Positions 29,647-41,000 of a DNA stretch of 64,000 bases are shown here, one piece after another. This DNA comes from Platanthera guangdongensis (Eukaryota > Streptophyta > Magnoliopsida > Asparagales > Orchidaceae). A program made the translations under genes and the position numbers. The stretch lies in assembly GCA_039583875.1 (NCBI GenBank), contig CM077158.1, forward strand, positions 124,121,900-124,185,899. The letters are read 5' to 3'. Under the pieces are notes generated by a model. The model was given only the letters and a program-made list of their open reading frames with translations, made no database searches and was not told the origin of the DNA. Position 1 is the stretch's first letter; the number at the start of each line of letters is the position of its first letter.

Positions 29647-31542
29647 TGAAAGTGCAGCTAGATCTGATATACTCTAGAGGGGGTGAATAGAGTATATGGT
29701 GATTTTTAAAACTTTTACAACTGCTGTTGTATTTTAGGTGTGTGGTTGCAGGGAAGCAAATACAATAAACCAAGATGCATCAATTATCTAATCACAGCAC
29801 ATTCACAGAGCAAGGCCAGAAAACAAAAGGAAAAGAAAGCAACCAAACGACACAAGAATTTTATAGTGGTTCCCCAAATCTGGGTAGTCCACTCTTCTAC
29901 CACCCTGGTAGGAATCCACTGCAGGAAGGGGTTGATCAGGTGTCCTGGAACCAATGGGGTTTTGATCAGGTTCCCAAAAACCAAACCCTCAAGTCTTTTG
30001 GAGGGAGACTTGCAAACAGAATAATTTTGAATGGAATTAAAACCCTGTACAGAGGTGGAGTGAGAGGGTGATGATGTCTTCTCTTTCTCAAGTCAAATGA
30101 GAAGACTTGTGGAATGTTGTTTAGCAGCTTTGCTCCCCCTGAGATGTAGAATGGATCAGGAAGAATGCTGGAGCACTGCTTCAGGGTGATAGGTCTTCAA
30201 AGACCTAGAATTCCAGGTCCAGAGAAGGTCTTCAGGAACTTCTTGTAACTGATATGAATGTATTGTTTTTTTTTGAAGTTATCCTGAGTAAAAGCAGATG
30301 AAGAAGACTCTTGATATTGATGTAGTGTTCTTCTTCTTCTTCTTGATCAGTTTCTCTCTAGGCCAAGAATGAATTCTTTTTCTTGTGTTGTCTGAATCAC
30401 TGTCTATCCTTTTTCTTGTTGTTGTGTATCTCTGTATTACTGTGTTGCTTCTGTATATCTCTATGTCTCATAAGAACACATTCGAATTTTTGAATATCGA
30501 GCAGTAATGGCAGACGGCCTGGAAAGGAGGTAGCAATTAATTATTTCCCAACTGTTTCCATGGGAAAATGGTATGTAATAATCCAGGATTAACTGGGCAT
30601 TCTAACGGTAGTATTCTGTAAAGAACTGCCATTAAATGTTCAGGAATCAGCGCCATGGAATGAGACGGGAACGGAAGAAGGCCTATTCTGGAATCATCGA
30701 CCGAAGAACATAATTCGTCGAGCTGAGTTTTGAGCTCGTCAAGCTGAGCTTGAGTTCATCGAGCTAAGCTGAGTTCGTCGAGATAAGCTGAGTTCGTCGA
30801 GCTGATAGTCTTCATTCGTTGAACAGACAACCTTCAATATCAGACAAACATTATTCCTTGAGCAGAGAACCAATTTTGTCGAGCTGAGAATAAAATTCGT
30901 TGAACTGAGAAAAGTTCTGGAGTTAGACGAAATACTCTGCATCTGCTGAAATGCTGTGTCGACACAAATTGGTGTCGACAGATTGATCTTGGTGTCGACA
31001 CAAATCCTCTGGTGTCGACTTAAGCTGGTGTCGACTGAAATCCTGGTGTCGACACAAACCCTAAGTGTCGACACAGATTCTCTGAGTAAAAAAAAATCGT
31101 CGAGTAGTGATTAGCATTCGTCGACCTGAGAAGCTGTGAACTTGAGGTCCAAGTTCGTCGAGCTCAGAAAGTAATTCGTCGACCGAAGCATGAAGCTGGA
31201 CTTAGAGAAATTCTGAAGTAGTCCTGATAAGCTTGAGGTAAAATCCCAGTGTTCGTCGAGCAAAGAACATAGTTCGTCGAGCTCAGCACTGCGAATTATC
31301 TCACGATCGTCGAGCGTAGAACTCCCTTCGTCGAGCTGAGTTCGACGAACGTCGAACTCACTTCACATAGTCTGAAAAACTGATAGATCTGGAGTTCCTG
31401 ATGGTCTTGAGGAAGGATGGTCCATCTAAAGTTGAGATAGAGGACTGTCCTAGACTCTAAGACAAAAACTTGACCCAGACTATACATGATGGGTCACATC
31501 CTAAGTCAGTGAACCTAGCCCAAATCAACTAGGGATCCAACA
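29647..31542 (-). repeat. 3' LTR of E_B
   Basis: In plus coordinates it starts TGAAAGTGCAGC and ends GGATCCAACA (1,896 bases), with the PPT just beyond 31542. It contains the GGGGGTGAATAGAG leader block, two arrays of TCGTCGA words (30715-30940 and 31100-31360) and a GTGTCGACAC block (30955-31075). I see no strong TATA box downstream of the array on the minus strand; GAGATATACAG near 30450 is a weak candidate. Confidence 0.9.
30715..31360. repeat. TCGTCGA and GTGTCGACAC arrays in E_B 3' LTR
   Basis: Words of the form TTCGTCGAGCTGAG and its inverse occur on both sides of a 120-base block with about seven GTGTCGAC-type words (30955-31075). The homologous arrays in the other LTR are 52310-53000; the two LTRs differ by about one GTGTCGACAC unit. 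Confidence 0.9.
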
Positions 31543-31556
31543 ATCTCCCCCTATTT
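31543..31556 (-). other. Polypurine tract of E_B
   Basis: Minus-strand AAATAGGGGGAGAT next to the LTR start TGTTGGATCC, identical in form to that of C1. Confidence 0.85.
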
Positions 31557-31654
31557 GGGTGAGGTCACTAACAGAGACTCCAAGCAAAGAACAAACAGAA
31601 AAACAAAGCAAAATTAAGAGATATAACTGGCAGAGAATTTACAACACATGCATC

Positions 31655-31677
31655 AGATATATATATATATATATACA
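31655..31677. repeat. AT microsatellite
   Basis: About ten AT dinucleotides in the E_B region between ORF3 and PPT. Confidence 0.9.
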
Positions 31678-31742
31678 TACAGGCTTTGTTTTAATGCAAG
31701 AAACAGTCTGAACAGAAGCAGAAATGAAAAAAAAACACAAAA

Positions 31743-34529
31743 TTACTTCTCTATCTTCTTCTGTTTTGGCTTGTCTTCTGGTGCTTTATCTCCTGGCTTC
31801 TTGAAAATGATTTCCCTATTGGGATCTGAAGCTTGAGCCTTGGTCATAGTCATGTCAACTGCCCCTATGATGTTCAGTGAAGTGGCTCTGGGGACAACTG
31901 CTTCTAGGTGAAGATGCATGTACTCATCAACATTGAGTAGCTTGTTTGCTTTCCCAAATCTCTTTAGCTCATCTCTCCTGTACTGAGATATAGTAGTTAA
32001 GCATGTTGTGTCCTTGCCTTCAGCATTAGCTTTGTTGATTAGAGATAAGCCAATGATCTCTTGGAACCTTGCCATTCGGGCTGTGTTGGCTGTTTCTGGA
32101 TGTTCAGGAGGAGAATAGGGCCTTTCAGCTTCATGTTCCTTAGATTCCTGGTGCTGCTGCTGCTGTTGATGGTGTTGTCTGCCTGAAGATGGTGGCCTTG
32201 GCTGACTACCACCAGAGGATCTCCCTGTTTGTCTCTGATAAGTTTGAATAGGAGCAGATCTCTGAGAGCTAGAGCCAGAGGCACCTGCTGCTGGAGGAGG
32301 AGGAGGAGGAGGATCCTTTCTGTATCTATGAACTGGGGGAGGAGTGTATCTCCTACTCCTCTTCCTCTCTTTTTGTTGGTTCTTTGATAGCCACATCCAT
32401 GCAGGCATCCCTTTGTAAGGAGCAACATTGTGCAGAATATAGTATGGAGTGTCTGTAGTGGGATTAGGCTTGGGAGCAGGAGGAGGAGGAGCCTTCCTTT
32501 TCTTAGAGAGCAACTTCTTTTTCTTTTTAGCAGCCTCCTCATCTTATTCATCATCATCATCATCATCAGAATCTGAACTCTGAGGATTGTCATACAGAGC
32601 ATTCAACTTCCTCAGAGTGGCATCAGGAATGATAAGAGGTTTTTCCTGAGGGGGGATAGAAGGTTCAGAGGGTGAGGGTTCAACAGAAGTAGAGACAGAG
32701 CTTGCAGCTGCTGCCTTGTTCTCTTCTTCAATGTCTGCCAGAATGAGCTCATCCAGATCAGGCATGGGAGAATCATCCATGATAAAATCTTGGACATGGC
32801 AGATTTCTGGAATAGACACAGGAATTGGAACAGCAGTAGGAGCAGCAAAGGTGTCACAAAGTTACTTGACAACTGCTGGACTAGCTGGAGAAGTATACTA
32901 GACAATAGCCAAATATGGCTTAGCAACCACTACTGAAGGAATAACCAAATGTGGGCTAGCAACCTCTACTGACGGAAGCTTCATATATACATGATCAAAG
33001 ATATGAAGTATCTCAGATAAATTAACTGTGGGATTTATAAGGAAATCACCAGCAGTTGTTATTGAATCTACTGACTCATCAAAGCTACTGTCAGTGTCCA
33101 TGAATTGAATAAAATCAATTGTTGTATCTGTAACTGCAACTGCATTATCAAGCACTGTATTAACTGTATCTGTACTGTCAAAAACTGTATCTGCAGTATC
33201 TGTATCTGTATCAACTGTATCAACTTCTGCAGCTGCTGCACCAGCTTCATCATGGAGCATCTCCCGCTGCCTGGGTTCAGGAGAACCTGGAGCCAGGCCC
33301 CTGAATGAAGAGGGGGAAGCAGAGAGGGCTGTGATTTGGGCAGATAAAGAATCAATGGAATTCACCAGAGGTGTAATGGCCTCTGTGATGAGTGATTTAA
33401 TAAGAGGAGTCAGAAGAGAGATGATGGAGGGAATGGTGGAGGAGTCCATAAGTGGAGAAAGAATAGTGGAGGGGAGAGAAGCAGAGGAGGAAGGAGGAAT
33501 GTGTGGAGGGGATAATGGATGGAGAACAGTGTGTGATTCAGTGAGTATGGTGGAGGATGGAATAGTGGATAGGTGTGGGGGAAGAGGGGATTGAGGAGGT
33601 GAGGGAATATATGTTTCAGTGGGGGAAACTATAGGTGTAGGGATATGTGTCAAATCAAGCGGTGGAGATTGATGGTGAGGTGGAGTCAATTGAGGTGCAG
33701 GAGGAGGGGGAAGAGATTTGGTAGGTGGAATGTCCTCTTTAGTGTCAGGGTGGGGAGTGACCTTGACGGTCCTGGTGCTCTCAGAAGCATTGATGGAGGA
33801 GGAGGAACCCTTGGAGGGTTTGGTGATTGTCCTCTCCCATCGTACAAACAAGGCGCAGGTGAGGCGCTTGCTGGCATTGATGAATGTGGTCGGGGAGACC
33901 AAACATTCACTGGCCTTTTCTTAGAGGAAAATCCTCAGGATTCTGACGTAGCAGACTTCCTTCTTGCTTGTTTTCTTCTTGATTAGGTCAAAGAAGACCA
34001 TGCCCCAATCGACCTGACGCTTGTTGAGCACTGCGCACATGATCAGGAATTGATGGCGAGTGATATAGTCATGTGCCGAGTGCTTGCCCATCAGAATTTT
34101 CCCTACAATGTCGGCCAAAAATTGATAGGCGGCTGATAGTTGCTTCTTCAGAAGCTTATTAGGGTTGCTGCCGGAGAAACCCATAACTTTCAACATATCA
34201 GCGTATTCCTCAGCATCCATTTCCAAGTTGTCTTCCCCATTGATCAGTCCAAAAATTTCAGAGAGTACTGCTGGAGACAGGGAAACGACAGTGTTTCCAA
34301 TATTTCCTGTCTGATTTCCATCTTCAGAAACCGTGGCAGTGTACACCCATTCTCTTATCTCGGTTGAGTGTAGCTTGATGCTGCGAGTCATGAAATCCTT
34401 GAGATGCAATTATTCAAGTAATTCAAGGATATAAAGAAAAATTGGATCTGAATGTTGGAAGGACTCAAAGTCCATGGAGAATGCTGCATCAAACTTCATC
34501 GCTGCAAGTGCTCCTGGAGGAATCGCCAT
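31743..34529 (-). pseudogene. E_B ORF3 (env-like), about 929 codons with nonsense only
   Basis: From ATG 34529 a single frame runs to the stop at 31743. It is interrupted by five in-frame stops (34410, 33921, 32898, about 32866 and 32544) but by no frameshift. The N-terminal ~200 residues form a helix-rich domain (LSPAVLSEIFGL, LADIVGKILMGKHS, HQFLIMCAVLNKRQVDWG) that resembles C1 ORF3 and probably the plant 'transposon protein' family. A long Pro/Ser/Thr-rich region follows, then Asp/Thr repeats, an acidic run (SDSDDDDDDE), a basic cluster (KKKKKLLSKKRK), poly-Pro and a Gln/His run. The C-terminal part is structured and Lys-rich. There is no signal peptide or membrane helix. It sits between pol and PPT. 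Function is unknown. Confidence 0.75.
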
Positions 34530-34929
34530 TGATGACCTGCAAAGAAAATCACAGAGAAAACGGCGATCAAGAGCAAAGAAATTGAAAGCGCAGGATGAAG
34601 GTCGAAGAAAACCTAGATATAAGATTTTCAGAATATGAATCGAAAAGCTCCGTTCCACGAAAAGAGACAGATCTTCGAACTGAGATCGACGAAATAAGTT
34701 AGAGGTGAGTAGTTCGTCAAACTCATTTAGAAGAATTGAAAACAGTTCGTCGAACTCCGTTCGACGAAATGGTTTCTGAAGCAAGGTTCGTCGATCTCCG
34801 GTAGATGAAAATTGTTTCCACACAGAGAATTCGTCGATCTCCGTTCGATGAGAATCTCTCAAACCTTCCCTAATTCGTCGAATCTCTGGAAAATTCGTCG
34901 AATGCAGACAGAAATTAATTTAACTCTTC
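34530..34929 (-). promoter_or_regulatory. E_B pol-ORF3 spacer with TCGTCGA palindromes and possible TATA
   Basis: Between the E_C insertion and the ORF3 ATG (34529) lie about ten words such as TTCGTCGAAC, GAACTCCGTTCGACGAA and TTCGTCGATCTCCG (34660-34905). A weak TATA-like CTTATATCTAGG on the minus strand (about 34625-34612) follows them. This copies the layout of C1 (array, TATA, ORF3) with a different word. Promoter function is inferred. Confidence 0.5.
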
Positions 34930-34934
34930 TCCAT
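34930..34934 (+). repeat. Target-site duplication of E_C (left)
   Basis: TCCAT at 34930-34934 and 45787-45791 flank E_C. Confidence 0.9.
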
Positions 34935-35104
34935 TGATGAACTGTAAATATGCGTATTTTTTATGCACATTAATTTAGTCATTTTCATTTATTTTCGTCG
35001 TTTTTACTTATTTTTGTTCAATAAAATGTTCCTATTCTTGTAAATTTTCTCCTAACTTGTTTTATTTTATTTTGCAGAAAAATTCCAAAATCTGCCAAAA
35101 TTTG

Positions 35105-35665
35105 GGAAGTACACGCCCGTGACACATGGGTCACGCCCGTGACCGAGCCGTGACTGTGCATTTCCCATGAAATTACAAAATTTCTGAAGTTAAAGCTTGA
35201 CACGCCTGGCGACACGCCCGTGTCACCCGACACGGGGCGTGACCCAAGCCCGTGTCCTTTCCTCTTGACGAATTCCTCTCGACGATCGTCGAGTGTCGAC
35301 ACCAACAGTCACGCCCAGTGTCACGCCCGTGACCAAGGGCTTGACCCAATTTCAGCTCAACAATTTCGACTCGACACTTTCCGCTCGACGTTCGTCGAGT
35401 GTCGACCCCAACTGTCACGCCCATAGTCACGCCCGTGACATGGGGCGTGACCTTTCCAGCTGGCCCGACAAGATGCTGCCAAGGACATTTGACGCAACCC
35501 GCGCCCGGTTCTACCTCCCCGACACGCCCATAGTCACGCCCGTGACCTAGGGCGTGACTGCTGCGAACTCAGCCCGAAGTCAACTTTGATGTCCAATCGC
35601 CATCCGCCTTCATGAATAGTACTGTCACGCCCCCCCTACACGCCTGTGACCGAGGGCGTGTACTT
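35105..35665. repeat. CACGCCCGTGAC palindrome array in E_C U3
   Basis: At least five exact CACGCCCGTGAC words and many variants (CACGCCCGTGTC, GGGCGTGACC) are mixed with TCGACGATCGTCGA and GTGTCGAC words. The array ends within 20 bases of the TATA box. A homologous array in E_D is at 55210-55855. Confidence 0.9.
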
Positions 35666-35676
35666 AGAAATTTTTT

Positions 35677-35690
35677 CCTATAAATAGCCC
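35677..35690 (+). promoter_or_regulatory. Predicted TATA box of E_C
   Basis: CCTATAAATAGCCC; E_D has CCTATAAAAGTCC at the same place (55869). Confidence 0.7.
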
Positions 35691-36684
35691 AGTTCTGTAA
35701 GGTCCAAGGGTTCAGATTTTTGGGCCAAGTTAGTGTCTTTTTGTGGGCTGCATCAGTGATTTTCAAGGCTATGTAAGGAGATTTCTCCCTTTTTATTTCA
35801 TTTCTTGTTTTGTTTTAGCTTTAACCCTTGTAATAGCTTGTAATAGTTTCATTTTAATCAATAAAATGTTAGTTTTTCTCTTCATATATGGCTTTGGAAT
35901 GAGCACTTGTGCCCCACTTTCCTTCTCCTTTTTATTCTTAGTTTCATCTTTGTTCTTCATTTATGAAAAGTGTGTGTGTGTGTATGAGTGTAACTTATTT
36001 CCTTTACATTTTTTTTACTTGTTTTCATGCTTAGGGATGTTAGGTTTTCCTCTTTACATGTTTAGTACTTTACATGCCTTTAATTTTTCTCAAGTTAGGT
36101 TTTGTTAGAAACTCATGAAATGATGAATTTCAAACCTTTTCCATGTCTTCTTTTAATTTCTTCAACATCTTCACTCTTATGAGTGTGTAAAAGAGTTAAA
36201 GTTTCTTTTGTTTTTTTTACTACTTAGCTTTATTTTGGAATGAAAACCTTTTTTCTTCTTTCTCTTTTATTTCAACTTTTTTAGCTCTTTTATGAAATCC
36301 TAGGAATGAAAATGTTGAAATTTTTATTTTCCAAAAACTTTGGTTTTTAATTTGTTTTGAAAAACTTTTGTGTTCTAAAATTGTAATTTCTTCTTTTTAT
36401 TTGTTTTTGGCAAAACCTATGCTTGAAAAAGTAAAAGTTTTAATTTTTAGGTAACTTTGATTTTTCATGAAAAGTGTGTGTGAGTGTAGGTGTGTTAACT
36501 TTTATGCTCTGTTTTAAATTATGTAGAGTGTGTGAGTGTAGGTGTATAATTTTCATGCTTTGTTTTAACGCTTTCTTTTAATGCTTTGTTCAATTTTGTA
36601 GAGTGTGTGAGTGTAGGTGTTAGCTTTATTGCTTTCTTGAATTGCTTATGGAGTGTGTGTGTCTGTGTGTATTTATTTTCGCCT

Positions 36685-36940
36685 ACTCGTTAAGAGTTAA
36701 ATGGCGCATCGCTTTCATTTCAGTCCTACTCGTTTGAGTAGGACTCGTCATTTTTCTTTCTTTATTTTTCCGCCTACTCACTTGAGTTAAATGGCCGGAC
36801 TTTTTAGCCCTGTAATCGCATTTATTTTCTCCTACTAATTTGAGTAGAACTCGCTTTCATTTCAGTCCTACTCGTTTGAGTAGGACTTGCAATTTTCAGC
36901 CTTTATTTACCGCCCCCACTCGTTTGAGTGGGACTCGCAA
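36685..36940 (+). repeat. Hairpin array in the E_C leader
   Basis: Repeated units of two kinds: CCTACTCGTTTGAGTAGGA (self-complementary arms) and CGCCTACTCGTTAAGAG with a following TTAAATGGCG. They lie downstream of the TATA box and so would be in RNA. The 3' LTR copy is at 44553-44808. E_D has an expanded version at 56800-57520. Confidence 0.8.
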
Positions 36941-37409
36941 ATTTAAATTATGCAAATTTCATTCATGTGTAACTTAGATTTTGTTTAATTTATAATTTGG
37001 AGTGTGTGTGAGTTCTCGTTTAGTTAACTTTTTAGCTTTCTAAATGTTGTTATTTTTCTTTTGTCCCTTTCTTATAAACGTTTAGTGTTTAATTTCGAAC
37101 TCGCGCCTCACTAAATTATAAGCCGTCCCCATACCGATGTGTGGCTAATCGCTATTAGCCTCGGCATCGAAGAGCATTGGGACATTTAAAATGATTTATA
37201 ATAATTAAAGTTCTTTATTTTCATTTTAATTTAAGCACTTAGGGTTTACCCCGGGTTTACGACGCGTAGGACCACATAATCGATGTGTGGGCCCTATTTC
37301 CGTAGTCCATATGCTAGCTAGCCGAGAGGCCGTGCATATGGACCGATCACCCCTGGGTAAATAGAGTTGCGTGCATACCCTCGAGAGAGGACTAGCGTAA
37401 TTCTACCGG

Positions 37410-37428
37410 ATTGGGTCCCCCACCCAAT
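37410..37428 (+). other. Conserved U5 stem-loop of Athila LTRs
   Basis: ATTGGGTCCCCCACCCAAT has a perfect 7-base stem. It is retained in the 3' LTR (45279-45297) and in the otherwise diverged E_D (58011-58029, one loop change). The neighbouring AGCGGGGTTCTTAGCGTA is also conserved. Confidence 0.75.
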
Positions 37429-37923
37429 AGCGGGGTTCTTAGCGTAAAGCGGGCGTTAAGAGGAATCCTTCGTCGGACTAACGTTCGGTCGAATAGTCTT
37501 AACGTTTAGGTGAGCGATATCCCTATAGCTAGGTGAGCTCACATTTGTGGAACCTCCACGGCCAAGTTGCCTTATTATTAATTTGAAAACTAAGTCTTTT
37601 TATTATTAAAAATTGTTTTAGTCTTAATCCGATTCGATGTCGAGAGTTAACCCTTCATCGAATATTTTCTAAATCGTTTTTTCGCTCCTTTGCTTTTTCG
37701 CTTTTTATTAAGTAAAAAAATCCACCTTATTTTCAGTAAAATAATAGTCCTCCCGGAGGAGTAAGAATAGTCAACGCGACCCCGAGAACAATACGACCTC
37801 GGTATTCCCCCGAATATCGAGTACTACTTGCGATAGGTGCACTTGCCTACCCGAGCAAGCCCGCGGCGATCGACTCACCGAACCAACCACAGTAAGAGTC
37901 TGTTCGCGGGCCCATCAAGTTTT

Positions 37924-37941
37924 TGGCGCCGTTGCCGGGGA
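37924..37941 (+). other. Primer-binding site of E_C, tRNA-Asp
   Basis: TGGCGCCGTTGCCGGGGA complements the 3' end of plant tRNA-Asp, as reported for Athila-type elements. It starts six bases after the LTR. Confidence 0.85.
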
Positions 37942-38087
37942 CTTCTCTTTTCGAGTTGCTATTTCGAATTCCGGAGTCTATTAATTTTACTTATTTTCTA
38001 AAAAACAAAAAAAACTAAAAACTTTATTTTAAAAAAAAAACAAAAACAAAAAAAAAGTTTATTTTTGTTTTATTTTTGTTTGGGTGT

Positions 38088-41000
38088 ATGACCCGAGGAT
38101 AACCCTCAGAGTCTGAAGATTTAGACTTCGACCCTGAGATCGAACGCTCTCTTGCGCGTATCCGATCTCATCGCCGAAATCCTTCTTTAGATCCCGAGGA
38201 ATCTATCGGAGAACCCACTGTTGTAGTTATGGCCGCCCCTAACCTTCCCCCGGCGGCCGAGCGTACTATGTCTTATTACGCCCGGCCTAACCTGGATGAT
38301 TCTGGGTCGAGTATTGTTCGCCCTGCGGTGGCCAATAATAATTTTGAAATAAAGTCAAGTGTCATTCAAATGGTCCAAAACGCCGTGCAGTTCGATGGAC
38401 TGCCGGATGAGGACCCGAATGTCCACTTGTCCAATTTCTTGGAGATATGCGACACCTTCAAGATCAATGGCGTCACTGATGACGCCATTCGTTTGCGCTT
38501 ATTTCCTTTTTCCCTTAAGTCCAAAGCCAAGGCGTGGTTGAATGCCCTCCCGCGAGGATGTATCACCACGTGGGCTGAGTTGACGGAACGGTTCCTAACG
38601 AAGTACTTTCCGCCCGCCAAAACTGCAAAGTTACGGGCGGACATTTCTTCGTTTGTGCAGAACGATCCTGAGTCTCTATACGAGACTTGGGAACGATTTA
38701 AGGAATTCCTCCGCCGTTGCCCGCACCACGCGCTGCCAACGTGGTTGCAAGTTCAAATTTTTTATAATGGGCTGAATTTTCAGACGCGTCAAATGATTGA
38801 CGCGGCTGCCGGGGGTACGCTTAACAACAAAACCCCCGAGGCCGCCCAGGCTTTATTCGAAGAGATGGCTATGAACGCCTATCAATGGAACGTCCCGCGG
38901 GGACGGCCAAAGCCGGCGGCTGGTCTTTTTGAAGTGGATGCCACTGCTCTCTTGACCCTTCAAGTTGAAAGGTTAACAAAGCAGGTGGCGGAGATGTCTG
39001 CTCCCTCCTCCACTCCGCCTTATTAAATCCCCCCTAACGTCTGCGTAGCTGAAGAGTTCGTGGACTTCATGGGAAATTCGGGTCGTCCACCCTTCAACCC
39101 AAAAAACAACCCTTATAGTAATCACTATAATCCGGGTTGGAGGAATCACCCCAACTTCTCGTGGAGCAACCCGAATAATGCTCAGCGTCCCCCTATTTCT
39201 TATGCGCTCGGATTTCTTCCTCCCCCTCCTCTTCTGAAACCCTCCCCGATGGAGGAAAATTTTTCGAAGTATATTTCGTCCAACGAGTCAAATATCCGGA
39301 ACATCACCGGATCGCTAAAAACACTCGAACAACAGGTTGGACAGCTGGCGAGGATGATGTCCGAGCGCGCGCTCGGGGCACTGCCGGGAAACACGGAGCC
39401 CAATCCGCGGGAGAACGCCAACGCTATAATCCTCCGTAGCGGAAAGGAGGTGGTCGATCCAAAACGGACCAACCCTCAGGTACATATTTCACCTCCGACC
39501 CCTCTTCCTCTTTCTTCGCTCACGCCGCCTTTACCTATTATAAAAGAAAAAATTATTTTAAACAAGGCTCTTCCGTATCCGCATAAGTTAGAAAACGAGC
39601 GTAAGGACGCGCAATATGAAAAATTTATTTTATTATTAAAACAAATTCACATTAATGTTCCTTTTTGCGAGGCTATCTCGCAAATGCCCAAATATGCGAA
39701 ATTTTTAAAAGAACTACTTTCTAATAAACGCAAATTAGAGGATATTTCGCATGTATCTCTCAACGCTGTCTGCTCGGCGGCCCTTACTAATAAATTGCCC
39801 GCAAAACAAAACGACCCGGGACGGTTTTCCATCCCGTGCCTTTTTGGCGATATATTAGTAAAGTACGCCTTAGCTGATTTAGGGGCTAGCATTAATCTGA
39901 TGCCGTTCTCGCTCTTTTCGCGTTTAGGTTTGGGTACTCCTAGTCCTACGAATATGCGCATCCAATTAGCGGATCGCTCGGTTAAGTTCCCTATCGGGGT
40001 AGTGGAGGACGTCCTTGTCCGAGTCGACAAGTTTACCTTCCCGGTAGACTTCGTCATCTTAGATATCGAGGAGGACGCCGAGGTACCAATAATACTCGGT
40101 CGCCCTTTTCTCGCCACCTCCCACGCACTAATAGATGTTAGTAATGGTAGCCTTCTCCTCCGAGTAGGCGATGACCAAGTTACTTTCTCTATTAATCCCT
40201 CGATGGACAATTTGTCATCGAGCGACGATTTCTGCTATTCTTTAGATACCTTTTTTGGAGATCGTTCTTCTCCCATTTTCGAGTCCGTATTTTTAAATGA
40301 CGATATTTATGCGCTCGAAAATTTTAACTGCGATGAGGATACGTCTATAGACTTGCCTTTCGAACAAATTGGTAAGAAAGACATAGTAATTAAAACCTCC
40401 CTAGAAGAACCGCCCATCCTAGACCTCAAACCCTTACCCGCCTCGCTCAAGTACGCTTTTTTGGGAAAAGGTGATACGCTCCCCGTTATCATTTCTTCGG
40501 ACTTGAGTGATTCGGAGACTTCCGATTTATTGGAAGTTTTATTTAAACATCGCCACGCAATTGCGTGGCAAATCTCTGACCTAAAGGGGATTAGCCCCTC
40601 CTTTTGCACCCATAAGATTTTCCTAAACGATAATTGCCGCAAAACGATTCAGCCGCAGCGTCGTCTTAACCCAAACATGAAAGACGTCGTTAAAGCCGAA
40701 ATCATTAAGTTATTAGATGCGGGGATTATCTACCCTATTTCAGACAGTGCATGGGTTAGTCCCGTGCATGTCGTGCCCAAGAAGGGCGGTCTTACCGTAG
40801 TGGCGAATGAGCATAACGAGCTTGTCCCAACTCGTACTGTTACGGGTTGGCGAGTGTGCATCGACTATAGGAAACTTAATGACGCCACCCGCAAGGACCA
40901 TTTCCCTCTGCCATTTCTAGACCAGATTTTAGAGCGTTTATCCGGTCATCCATATTATTGTTTTCTTGATGGTTTATCGGGGTTTTTCAAATCCCCATTT

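Larger units (their letters stand above)
34935..37917 (+). repeat. 5' LTR of E_C
   Basis: It starts TGATGAACTG and ends GGGCCCATCA. U3 carries the CACGCCCGTGAC palindrome array (35110-35660), then TATA at 35677. The transcribed part holds a second hairpin array (36690-36935) and conserved hairpins in U5 (37307-37341 and 37410-37428). There is no coding content. Confidence 0.9.

Noticed and set aside
33068..33910. Overlapping ORFs opposite and beside E_B ORF3
   Set aside because: They are shadows of a biased Pro/Ser/Asp-rich coding region; only the frame in line with the conserved N- and C-terminal parts is kept.
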